Below, one piece after another: positions 46,614-57,873 of a stretch of DNA of 60,000 bases. Within the stretch, counting starts at the first letter, position 1. Each line of letters begins with the position of its first letter. The stretch spans positions 70,662,756 through 70,722,755 of the forward strand of contig CM060731.1 of NCBI GenBank assembly GCA_030704615.1. Direction: 5' to 3'. A model generated the notes under the pieces. It saw nothing but the letters and a program-made list of their open reading frames with translations, had not been told where the DNA came from and ran no database searches. Position numbers and translations under genes: made by a program. The DNA comes from Takakia lepidozioides (Eukaryota > Streptophyta > Takakiopsida > Takakiales > Takakiaceae).

Positions 46614-48260
46614 CTAGTCGTCACTGTCCGAGGACAAGGAATGTGATGTTGTGGCCTGATTTGCACTGCAAATTGCCAGAGCTTGCGATCGTGATCTCGT
46701 GGTCAATGAGGGGCCCAATGACATGTGATCAATTATGGCCTGCATCCGCCTACTTCGCGGTGAAAGTTGACTTTCTTCTTCACTCTCTTGACGTGGCGGA
46801 GGTGGATCGAGAACAAGTGTTCGGGCTGCATGCAAATCGGCAACGAGGCCGTCCACATCCGGCAATAGAGCCCCGAAACACGATGATAACGGTTTGTCCA
46901 TAATCGCCTCCATTGCTCTACAACCGCCTTGATGGTACTTTTGAAACTTTCCAACTGCCTCTCGCGGGCCCTGTCCCTAATCATTGTGTCGTTTCGAGCC
47001 GCCTCGTACGCCTCATTCATTCAGCGTTGACATATTATAGCATTTTCTAGTTCAGACAACAACAAATGTCTCACAATCAGTTATCGGTCATACAATTCGT
47101 TCTCCTCCAACATCATTATTTTAGACCCTATATTGATTTAAATTCACTGATCACAATATAATGTACCCTTTATTACTTTTAAATGTTTTCTAATTTTTAT
47201 CTTTTGTGAATAAATTGCACCCTATATTTTTTTGCACGTCGGTTGGAAATTTTTGGAAGTGACCTCCCCGGGCGCTCTATACTTACGAGAACCATAACAA
47301 CGCCTCATCTATAACAGACTCTCATGCTTGTGATCCTAATAACAACGTCTCATCTATAACAAACTCTTCTGCTTGTGATCCGTGTAGGAAGTCTTGCCCA
47401 CACTTCCTACCGTAGAGTGGGCAAGTCCTTCAGCAACTTCTTGTATGATGTGAAATTTCCAAATTGCATCCATCGATGCTGCAGGAATGATGATGCCATT
47501 CGGTCGAAGTGGACCACACTCACTGTGGACAAGTGCTTCTTGCGGACACTGAACGTTGGGTGTAGCCATATGCCGCACCTCCTCCGGGCGGGGGTCATCC
47601 ATAAGGAGGAGCTGAACAAGGAGTGGCGGTTCATTTCCTTCACTCAAAGAAGTAACAACAAGCTTCCCTACTTGCTCCAGAACTTGGTTGGCTTCTTCGG
47701 TAGTATACTCCATGGAATAGAGAAAATGGACAAACGGCCACCTCCGGCCCGTTACAATGTGGTGCAGATCACTATACCAATCCAAATGGGCACTTGTGTC
47801 ACTAATCCTGAAGCGGGGAAGTATACGATCCTTTGCGTTCTTCGGCGCCACCGATAACGGCGATCTCCACACCCCAAAATGCCCACAGTGGAGGGGAAAT
47901 GGGCATAGTCTTCACCCTCTTCAATTGGCCCAGTCTGAGGTCTCATGTCTGCTGAGGCGTGCTTCGGTCTGCCGAGGTGCGAGGAGTTCTGCTCATGATT
48001 GTTGGCGTCTCCTTCAGTGTGTTTTGGTGTGATGAGGTCTGCTGAGGTTTCCTGAGGTCTGTCGTGGTATGTTGTGGTCTCCTGAGGAGTGATGAAGTCA
48101 GTGGTCTGCTGGAGACGACCTGCCGACTCTGTGTCAAGTTCGACTATGGCGTCTGCTGACCCAGGATATTTCATCAAAATGTAATCGCGAACCCGCTGCA
48201 CTTCAAGCCGCACCTCACCCACTTGCAAAGGAGGTTCCTGACATAGCGTCCGCCAAGTTG
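46614..48260 (-). CDS. Unrecognised MULE-internal gene, at least three exon-like pieces
   Basis: Minus-strand open pieces: 48260-47870 (YILMKYPGSADAIVELD, then Q/T/H-rich ITPQETTTYHDRPQE repeats); 47872-47354 (FRISDTSAHLDWYSDLHHIV, WPFVHFLYSMEYTTEEA, LEQVGKLVVTSL); and 47020-46614 (acidic and Ser-rich, ending SLSSDSDD, with one frame change near 46910). The repeat-coding part again uses AGTCTGCTG-type DNA. The order suggests one gene running leftward, but splice sites were not proven and no family is recognised. Confidence 0.45.
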
Positions 48261-48299
48261 ATATGGCTTTGCGAATAGACTGAGCAGTCTGTTGTGCAG

Positions 48300-49450
48300 C
48301 AAAAGACAAATGAACTTCAACGGAACAGACACTACAACAGATCGCGGTATATATGACTGTATATATGACTATCCCGTAGTCATAAACGGTACATATGACT
48401 GCAATGACTTTAAGTTGTGCAAACCAAGTGAATACAATGAGTATATGATGGTCAGTCACGTATGACTGCAGTAAGATGAACCAAGTGATACATCTCACTG
48501 TCATTTGGCAGTCATATGTACTTCTACCATCCATGACTTAGTGTGCTGCTGCAAACTGTACACGTGTCTCTTTTTAATAAGTCCAGAAGGTTTTCGTGGA
48601 CGTGCACCATATGACATCTCCAAAAATTGACACGTGACATATTATAAGGAAGCCTTGCAGTCATTATCCTGACTACCAACATGTTGATATTTGGACCCGT
48701 GGCATCATATGATTAGTTTATTTTAAAATTTAAATGTATTTAAAGTCATTCCCATGACTATGCCTATAGGAGCTCGTTGCCATGTGTTTTTCCAAGGATA
48801 TGACATGTGTCAATGTATGATGCGATGTTGTGTAGTCATAGTGCCTACTGTAAAGGGGTTTGTTGGGTTGGATGCGTGGCATCAAATTAGTTGTTTGAGA
48901 ATTTGGTTTTTTAAATTATTTGGAAAATCATAACACACCATCATTCACAAGAAACAACAAAGTGACAAAGTGAAAAGGACATAACAGAGACGTTAAAGCC
49001 AATAGCAGATGTAAACAGAGATTCTTTTAAACAACTGCTAGTCAGATTTACAAAATAACGCTGTTGTCCCAGAATCTAGCTCCTCAAAACACAGTCTAAG
49101 GGCACAAGTTCATCACCTTGTATTTCTGATCGAATACTTTTGTAAGTAGCACCATGTGCACTGAAAACAAAACCAACCCTACTTTGTGTGTCCCTTTAGC
49201 TATCCCTACCACAACACCCATAATCCATATACATCCTCCCCTTCGCTGGACAATTAGGGACTATTCTGAAAAGAGGACAGAACAGGTTGAAATCATGTAT
49301 TGAAGATGAGGGTACCCGATTTTATCAAGTGTGTAATTGTTGTTGTTGCTTCCTGCTACATCCACGAGGCTCCTGCACTCAGCATACATGTGAGTTGTAT
49401 CCACCCAATTAGTTTACTTGAATAATTCAACATAAAAGGGGGAGGGGGTA
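48300..49450. other. Gene-free stretch with repeated ATATGACTG motif
   Basis: TATATGACTG/CAGTCATATG recurs about eight times in 48340-48540. Elsewhere AT-rich sequence with no supportable frame. Confidence 0.5.
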
Positions 49451-50319
49451 CATCTTTGAGCCACACCTTGGTCTATGTCATAGAAGTTAGACTTCTGTCC
49501 ATTAACCGTTGACACAACATTTTGGTGTGAGCATGCAAATTATGGACAACTCTCCACATCTTTCCCTTGATCCCCAGAGTGGGAGCCATAGACCATCTCT
49601 CCACATTGTGGAGAAATGGATCATGTGCACACAGAGGAACCACACTGCAATGCACCAAACAAAGGCACTAGAATTGAGAGGATGATCACCTGAAAGGAGG
49701 AAAGGTGATGAGGGAACAACAGAGCTGAAAAATCCTGCAAAAAAGCCCACTACAAGCACTTCTTGTGAGCAGCATTCCACCACACGAAGGATGTACCTTT
49801 GATGGAGACACACAAACAAGAGCTGAACCATGAGGGACAGTCAAGGAGGATGAGCATGATGGGCCAGAGACAGAAGGAAATGAGGACGCCTATGACCAGA
49901 TTTGGAGAAGATATGATGAGGAGAGGAAAACTTAAGTGAAGAGGACAGACCTGTTCCACCAAAAGCCAGCCTGTGGGAAGCACTGAAAAGAATGGAAATT
50001 GCAGCTCAGAGTGGAATCAGCCCAGCACATGGAATTCTTCCAACTGTTGGGCATGAGCAAATTAAAACCACAGAGAGTAAATACATGGCAATGCAGCAAA
50101 TGAAGGCAGTATTGAGGGAGAAACCACCTAAATGGCTGGAACATGAAAAAGGAGAAAGGGAGTACTTCACTGACGAAGAGGGTGAAGGATGGGAGAGCAA
50201 GGTTGACAACTGGCTACTTGGAAGAAAGGGGATGTGGTGTGAAATCCTGCTAAGGAGACCATGACAATTAACACCAAATGGGAGTGAGAATCAAGCACAC
50301 AAAGAGCTGCCCTCTTGCT

Positions 50320-51560
50320 GGCCCTCTTGGATGATTCTGGACCCACACTCTATCTCTGCTCCTTCAGCTACCCATGCCTGATCTGCACAAATCATGCGTT
50401 CATCCTTGCCTTGCTACTAGCAGATACAATGAAAGCCTCGAATTGTTCTGGGAAACACCCAACTCAACTTATCACACCAGTTCATATGCTCAATTGCATC
50501 TTCTACTCTTTGTAATCCAATAGGCATTCACCTTTTTGCCTTGATTGTCCCACCGTTGACTGGGGTCAGAAAAGTATTCACTCCATTGCTTCTTGTGGTC
50601 TCCGTTACTTGTTTCTGGATTCTTTCTTGTTGTCACATTGGCAGTATCATGTCAAAAGTCACTCCAAACAACAAAGGTTCACTCAATAAGCTAACTTACA
50701 TAATTCAACATGAAAACTTAGAGAGGCTACTGATAAGAGGGAAAAATAGGGTGAAATGTGTTGAAGAAGGTGCCTTCATTAGCAGTACCTGATTTTATCA
50801 ATTCTGCCATTGCTGCTGCAGCTTCCAGTTGACCATCTACCCATGCAGGTTTCTTGTAGCTATTGATCCATAAGGAATTCTTCTTGGATGAATCTGGACC
50901 CACACTCTATCCCTGCTCCTTTAGCTATCCATGCCTCTGTACAAATCATGCATTCATCCTTGCCTTGCTGCTAGCAGCTGACAATGACAGCCTAGATTTG
51001 TTCTAGGAAACACCCAATCAGCTTATCCCACTAGTTCCTATGCTGAATTGCGTCTGCTACTCTCTGTAATCTAATAGACATTCACCTTTTTGCCTCGATT
51101 GTCCCACCATTGACCGGGGTCAGAAAAGTATTCATTCCACAGCTTCTCCTCATCTCTGTTGCCTGTTTTTGGATACTTGAACTTGTCACATTGGCAGTAT
51201 CATGTCACTCACTCCAAATATCAAATGGTTCACTCAACCAGCTAACTTGCAAAATTCAACATGAAAATAGAGTGCCAAGTGTGATAAGAGGGAAAAACAG
51301 GTGAAATGTGTTGAAGAAGGTGCCTTCATTAGCAATGCTTGATTTTATCAATTGTGCCACTGCTGATGCGGCTTCCACTTGACCATCTGTTTCTTGTACT
51401 TGTCCTTCCACAGGGAATGATAGGTAATGTGGAGCTTGAAACCCAACCTTCTTAGATGAATCTGGACCCCCACTCTCTCCCTGCTCTTCAACAGTCCATG
51501 ACTCTGCACAAATCATGCATACATCCTTGCTTTGCTGCTAGCAGCTGACATGGAAGTAAA
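50320..51560 (+). repeat. Tandem repeat of about 565 bp, two full and one partial unit
   Basis: Units start near 50325, 50885 and 51455 with GGATGA(T/A)TCTGGACCC. Shared downstream blocks include CATCCTTGCCTTGCT, CATTCACCTTTTTGCCT, GGGGTCAGAAAAGTATTCA and GTGTTGAAGAAGGTGCCTTC. No protein family seen in the unit. Confidence 0.85.
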
Positions 51561-51799
51561 ACTAACTTCTAATCAATGCCTGTTGCAGGTATATTTCATT
51601 GCAACATCACAAGAGTTGACAAGGGTGGATGTTGTAACCAAGGCACCAGTCATCCATCACTTTTCAGAGACAATTGTTAGGCTTGTGACTATCACATGCT
51701 TTGGGCAGCAAGAACAGTTTTCCCTGCCCAACATTGAACATGTCGATTCTAGTCTACGCATGGACTTTTGACACAACAATGCAGCCAATGAATGGATTG

Positions 51800-53480
51800 G
51801 TTACTGGTTGTGTTCAGAACCACATTTTGCATACATTTCCACCAGGGTATTGTTTAGAATGACATTTGGTACAATTCCAGCTTTGAAGATGTCGCCATGG
51901 ACCTCTTTCCCCTTTTCCAGAGCTACCAGGGCAGTGTTCAGAATGACATTTGGTACAATTCCAGCTTTGATGATATCGCCATGCACCTCTTTGCGCTCGA
52001 TGCACCCACATTTTGCATACATGTCCACCAGGGTATGGTTCAGAATGACATTTGGTACAATTCCAGCTCTGAAATGTCACCATGGACTCTTTCCCCTTTT
52101 CCAGAGGTGCCAGGGCAGTGTTTAGAATGACATTTGGTACAATTCCAGCTTTGATGATATCGCCATGCACCTCTTTGCCCTTCTCTAGGGCTGCCAGGCT
52201 TGCACAAGCATTGCTAATGCACACAAACATGATGTGGCTGGGCTTCACCCCTTCCCCCACCATTTGCTCATAGGTCTCCAAAGCCTCCATCCCATGTCCC
52301 TGCTGTGCATACCCTGCAAGCATCGCACTCCACGACACCACATCTCGTTCAGCCATAGTGTCAAAAACTCCCTTCGCATCCTCAATGCATCCACATTTGG
52401 CATACATGTCCAGGTCAGGGTAGTGTTCAGAATGACATTTGGTGCAATTCTAGCTTTGACCGATGTCACCATGGACCTCTTTCCCCTTTTCCAGGCTTGC
52501 ACGCGCATTGCAAACACAAACAAACGTGATGTGGTTGGGCTCACCCCTTCGCGCATCATTTGCTCACAGGTCTCTAAGGCATTCATACCACGCCCATGCT
52601 TGGTAAATCCTGCCAACATTATATTCCACGTGAACCAAAGATCATTGAGGCATTCTGTGTTGAACACTTGGTGATCATCCATGATGCTCCCATTAATATA
52701 CATGTTGACAAGGGTGTTGAGTAGAAAAATGTTCGGCGTGAATCCACTTTGGACAATGTGAGTGTGCACCTGCTTTCCAGCTTTCCTGCCAAGAGCCAAG
52801 AGCCAAAAGCCCACATTTGCAGGATGGACAAACTTCTTCACATCATACATTAAGAAAAAGCCACACCTTGCGATCGCGGTTGTCCCACCATCGTGAAGGA
52901 TTTGTAAAACCCTCATGCCAGTTGTGCTCTGCCGAGCAATTCAGGGCCGAGTCCGATGAGAGGGCAAACCAGGCTGAAACAGATCGAAGAAGAATCCTAC
53001 CATCATTAAATCCGCGTGATCAACGCTCGTTCATAAAATAGGGATTGTGTTGTACTATGTTGCCCCCAAGCATCTGCACTAGGAAGACAGATGAAAACGC
53101 TCAATGGAAGTAGTATTGGCCTTCTCTTTGCAGCTTCGATGTTGCCACATTTGGCATACATGTCTAACAGGGTATCGTTCGGAATGACATCTCGTACAAT
53201 TCCAGCTCTGATGATGTCAGCATGGACCTCTTTGCCATTTTCCAGGGCTGCCAGGCTCGCACACGCATTGAATCTACAAACGAACGTCCTTTACCCTTCC
53301 CACATCATTTGCTCATAGGTCTCCAATGCCTCCATCCCGCATCCATGTTGGGGCATATCCCGCGATCATCACACTCTAGGTTCATTCAACCATATTCTCA
53401 AACACTCCCTTTGTATCCTCAATACTACCACATGTGCATCTGTTTCTGGATACCCTAAATTTGACAAAGTCACCATGGAC
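51800..53480 (-). pseudogene. PLS-type PPR gene relic inside the MULE, with collapsed repeats
   Basis: Minus-strand PPR text is unmistakable (MYAKCGCIEDAKGVFDTMAE, VVSWSAMLAGYAQQGHG, EALETYEQMVGEGVKPSH, ALEKGKEVHGDIIKAGIVP) but spread over all frames. The segment reading KEVHGDIIKAGIVPNVILN recurs at 51851, 51934, 52035 and 52118 (spacing 80-100 bp) and again near 52423 and 53174. Normal PLS triplets repeat every ~300 bp, so the close copies reflect deletion by recombination between PPR units. A further piece (MLAGFTKHGRGMNALETCEQ) lies at 52640-52530. PPR proteins bind organelle RNA; this copy cannot encode one. It resembles the fragment at 27.0-27.3 kb. Confidence 0.85.
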
Positions 53481-53829
53481 CTTTTACCCTTTTCCACAAA
53501 GGTAAAATTGAAACACGGACTGCCAAGCCAAGCTGACTCTCCCAAGAACCTGTAAACATCAGGAAGAATACCACATCATGGTATTAACAGGAGCTAAGAG
53601 CCCATTGCGGTTGTGGTGCAAGTTGCGCTTCGCCCCGCATCAGTAGCTCAATGCAAAGCCTCCATCCCACGCCCTATCCTGCGATCCTCGCGTTCCATGA
53701 CACAACAGCTTGATACTAAAAAACCGCGCATGAGAAAAAAGAAAAAAGAACTAAGTCCCAGCCCTCTAATGGGCAACCCTATAAGCAATTTTTTTTTTAA
53801 AAAAAAAAAACCTTTTGGCTACCACGCTT

Positions 53830-54560
53830 GCACTAAAAGTCATTCCAACGACTATTTGGTGGTGAGCTCGCGCTGGTCAACCATCGTTGACCAACCTTCC
53901 GTCTAGTGCGGAGCCATGCAGTCACGACAAAGTCTACCAACGTAGTCACCCAGAGGACTACGTAGTCACGCAGTCATTTCAACGACTACGTGAAGCTCCA
54001 TTTGGTCCAAAAATATAGGGAAGTCATGGTCAAAGTCAGGAAAACCATGACTACCGCGGCCTCGCAGTCAGATATACCGTGTTTTGTTGTAGTGAGACCG
54101 GACCCATTGGACAGACCGAATGTAAGAACGATCAGAAGACCATCAACACACCATCACATTCAACAGACCACAATACTCAGCAGACCATGATATTTAGCAG
54201 ACTCCAAAGACTTCAGCTGCCAATCAGGACTTCAGCAGACAAAAAGACTTCAGAAGACCTAATTATGGACGTATGCAGTCTGCTCAAGTCTTCAACAGTT
54301 GAGCAGACTGAGCGACAACACAGAGAAATGTCGGGTTCACCAGAAGTCGGTTCATACGGGAGCAGCCTGCTGTGCAGCAAAACACACATGATCCATTGGG
54401 CATTCCGGAGCTCTAAGATCTATCAGCAGACCACAATACTCAGCAGACCATGGCAATCAGCAGACCACTATCTTTAGCACACTCCAGAGACTTCAGCAGA
54501 CTAATTAAGAGACCGAACTATGGACATTTACAGTCTGCTGGAGTTCAGCAGATTGATCGA
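53830..54560. repeat. GTAGTC/GACTAC and CAGCAGACC repeat clusters
   Basis: 53840-54070 is rich in AACGACTACGTG/CACGTAGTC-type short repeats. 54130-54560 holds more than ten CAGCAGACCA/AGTCTGCTG units. No gene is recognisable between the PPR relic and the next minus-strand gene. Confidence 0.65.
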
Positions 54561-54612
54561 CAATTACATAGGGAAAAAGGTCTGTCTGCATGACACCTAC
54601 TGTCCAAAAATT

Positions 54613-55790
54613 TCAGGAATGGTTTGATAGCATTACCTCGTCAAGTATGTTGCCTGCATCGTTATCATGCATGGCATTCAACCAATTTTGTTCGGCTTCG
54701 CCAATACTTGACGCCATCCGTCCTATCTGCACATATCTGAAGAAAAAGAGGAAGAACTGCGGATCATCTTGGGGTGGGCAGACCGGTGGGAGAACGCCAA
54801 ACGGAAGTAGGTGCAATGTTCCCGGACAGACTGGTCCATTAGTCTTCTGTGGGGTCTTCTCATGTCCCATATCTTCGGTCTGCCTAGACTGCAGACCAGG
54901 CTGCTGGGTCTCCTGGGCGGTGTGGGCAAGAGAGTTGTTGTCGTCGAGGCTGTCTATGAGCATGTCCAAGTTTGTCCTCTCAGATAAGGCAATATCCACT
55001 GCACTAGATAGTGGACCTTGCCCTTCGAAGTCATTATTTCGGATGATATTGTCGGTCAGCTCAGCAGACCGGCGGGGCAGAACATTGGCAGACTCAGACT
55101 CATTGGAGGAACTGATGGGTATAGTCTGCCGGGACTTTCTGGTCTGGCGCGCATTGGGCGGACTCCCCTGTAGGCCCACAATGCTTGCATCCCAAGCAGA
55201 GCTTGCCTGACGCGCTTCGGACGGACCCCCCTGCAGGAGTGACATGTTTGCATCGCGAGCAGTCCTTGCCGTTTTCGCTCTAGCCCTTTTTTTTGCCCCA
55301 TCACTGAGTTTGCGGTTGCGGGGAGGCACATGCACTTCCTCCAAACTGGGTCGTTGCATCCTTCTAGCAGCCCGCCAGTGCCGTTGGCGCAATTCCTCTG
55401 TACTTCGCGGGTTGGCCCCGTGGCTATTGAAAACAGTCTCATCTTTAGCTTTTTGCGATACCGGTATGGGCCACGCCTTGAAATTCGGTGGAATGGTGCC
55501 CTTGCAACCTATGTCCACACAATGCCGGTTCAATTGGATTTTGTCCTTTATGGCTTCCTCACAGAAAGGACACTTGAGCCTATCCTTCTTCCATTCTGGG
55601 TTCTCCTCCTTGGCTACATGGAGATCAACACATGCTTCCACTATTTTGCGATCGTACTCCTTTGGGGAGTACCAATATCTTCGCAGCTTCTTCAAGTGCG
55701 TGACGTGCACAAACTCAATCCAGTCGGGTGCACCCTTCGCGCAGGCATCCTCTATCAATTGTACAACACAAAAGACAAAGGCAGAGGGCC
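54613..55790 (-). CDS. Unrecognised MULE-internal protein with a Cys/His cluster, 3' exon
   Basis: A long open minus-strand frame. The probable exon begins after an AG near 55767 (DACAKGAPDWIEFVHVTHLK), giving about 390 codons. It contains KCPFCEEAIKDKIQLNRHC, a C-x2-C plus H/C cluster near 55590-55520 that could bind zinc. A basic stretch follows (RKLSDGAKKRARAK), then two similar units (LLQGGPSEARQASSA and LQGSPPNARQTRKS) and an acidic, Q-rich tail. It runs to TAG just below 54613. Being intact over about 1.2 kb in a decayed region argues it is real, but no family is recognised. A DNA-binding accessory protein of the MULE is one possibility. Confidence 0.5.
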
Positions 55791-56222
55791 CAACAAAAAG
55801 GGAGAAGTGCAAAGAATGGAGGAAAAAAGAAAGTGCAAGAACCGGCGAGAATGAACACTACATACGAGGATGGAAAGAGAAGCAAGAACCAAAACGACAA
55901 GTACACAGCACAAGACGAGGAACGCAACGGGCTACGGAAGCAATGGTCTTGGCGACTGTTGGGGTCTAAGATGACCCCCAGATCTGCGCGCGGAAACAAG
56001 TCTGCGCAAGAAAGACGGACGTTGAGAAAGAAGGAGACCACAGCACCGGCGGGAAGGCGAAGTTGAAGTTGAAGCTGACCCGGGAGCGGAAATGTATTAT
56101 ACCGCCGGCACGACGTGGCGCGCCATGATTGACGCCGCCACCACCGCCATTGCAGTTATTAGGTCTACCAAGTGCACAACAAACCGAGTGCACATCACAC
56201 TGAGTTCAACAGACCGATCTGA

Positions 56223-56700
56223 GCAGACCAAGTACCCCAAACCAACACGTAATCCACTATGCAGGTCCACCCGACTGCAATAGGCTAACGACGAAACAGA
56301 CTATACAAGACAGACAAACTGACAGGTCGACAGACTGACAAGTCAACATGGTCATTGTTCCGTCGCCCTCTGTAACAAACTGCAGGCATACTAGACTGAC
56401 GGTGCAATAGAGACAGCAGACTAGCTGAAAAGACTGTTAGGACGACAGGCTGGCAGACTGACAGACCAAGTACCCCAAACCAACACGTAATCCACTATGC
56501 AGGTCCACCCGACTGCAACAGGCTGACAATGAAACAGACTATACAAGACAGACAAATTGGCAGGTCGATAGACTGGCAGGTCAACATGGTCATTATTTCG
56601 TCGTCTTCTGTAACAAACTGCAGACAGACTAGACTGACGGTGCAACAAAGACAACAGACTAGCTGAAAAGACTGGCAGAACAATAGACTGGCAGACGCAA
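56223..56700 (+). repeat. Tandem duplication, 238-bp period, two units
   Basis: AGACCAAGTACCCCAAACC at 56225 recurs at 56463. The units stay about 90 % alike and contain many CAGACTGAC/AGACTGGC submotifs. Confidence 0.9.
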
Positions 56701-57591
56701 GGGTGTACAGCCAAATTTTCGGCGCGGCTCCATGGTTTCACAGTTTCTCACAACAGACCAGCGTACACAGACGCCAAAAGACCGTCGTCAGGAGAGACTA
56801 ACATCGCAACCAACTCGCGAACATATTCCTAGCCGATGTGAGGACACAGCCTCCCGAAGAGGCTCCAATTACCAGGCTAATGAAGCAAGACTAACGAAGC
56901 AACAGTCATATGGGTATCCAGGCCGACAACTATTGGCTGTCGAACCCGATTTTTTTACAATTAGACCCATACTAGAAATATGAGATAGTTCAGGAGACTC
57001 CGGGTAACACAGCCCAAAAGACACAATTGATATACTGACGATAATTCTGCCCACGATAATAGTTCATCGCTGGATATGGAATCTGCAAGTTTTTACACGC
57101 CCTCATGTGCATATGCTCCGGCGATTTTCGCTATCATCTTGCCCATGGTTGCCGTTCCAGACTGAGGAGGTGATCTGACGGACGGATGTGTCTACCTCAA
57201 CATCAATAATTATAAAATTGAACGACACCATATCCCAAATGTAAACTAAGGTCGTGTTTAGGCACGCTTGTAATCAGTCCGCCCATTGGAATAAACCCTA
57301 ACAACACATTGGCCATTTTGCGATGACCGGACAGAAAGTGGGCAAAACGCATTATATGTACAATGAAATCGCAAAAACAGGCTCGCCAACAACAACAAAA
57401 ATGACGAAAATAGTGGAAGCATATGCACGATGGTGGCTGTAGGGCTCCGACTCCTCTCCTGCCCTTCCACATCATTACAATGTCACGAAAACACGAAGAC
57501 ACAAACACTGTGCGAGACAACCCCTACCGCGGGCACGCACCGCAATTTCGTACAACAAAGACCGACATCCTGATGGCAATCCGGAGATATG

Positions 57592-57864
57592 GCCCTAAAT
57601 TGGAGGGTTGGGATGGGATTCGTCTTGGACGGCCCAGATCTTGCGGCGGAAGCGGACTAGCGGACTAGCGGACACGCCGCAGTGGACCGGCCGGGGGACG
57701 GACCCCGGGCGGGGCAGCCGCGGCAACAGGGGCGGGCGTGGGCGATCGCTGGCAGCGGCGGGCGGGTGGGCGCAGGTGGGGGGGCCGCCCCTCGTCCGAA
57801 CGACGGGCCCACCGTCCTTCTCGCACGCTTGCATTCATGACCCTATTATTGTGAAATGAGAGGC
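57592..57864 (-). repeat. Right terminal inverted repeat of the MULE
   Basis: 273 bp, the reverse complement of the left repeat with small indels in the C/G runs. It contains a local triplication of GCGGACTA. Ends GTGAAATGAGAGGC. Confidence 0.93.
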
Positions 57865-57873
57865 ATATTAATC
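57865..57873. repeat. Right 9-bp target-site duplication of the MULE
   Basis: ATATTAATC, identical to 32515-32523. Confidence 0.92.

Larger units (their letters stand above)
32524..57864. mobile_element. Giant Mutator-like element (MULE), 25.3 kb, with multiple cargo genes
   Basis: Long inverted repeats bound it: 32524-32809 and, reverse-complemented, 57864-57592. They share GCATTCATGACCCTATTATT-type outer sequence and the whole GC-rich body. An exact 9-bp direct duplication flanks it; 9 bp is the MULE standard. It encodes a MULE-type DDE transposase with SWIM finger, a ULP1-domain gene (as in the KAONASHI/KI-MULEs known from plants), a kinase-like gene, two unrecognised genes and a PPR relic. 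Flanks on both sides are AT-rich while the interior is not. Known MULEs and Pack-MULEs are usually far shorter. Confidence 0.93.

Noticed and set aside
49992-50264. 90-codon plus-strand frame
   Set aside because: Charged and plausible in composition but unsupported by homology I recognise or by splice signals.
55244-55969. 241-codon plus-strand frame
   Set aside because: Antisense shadow of the minus-strand Cys/His gene, with less protein-like composition.
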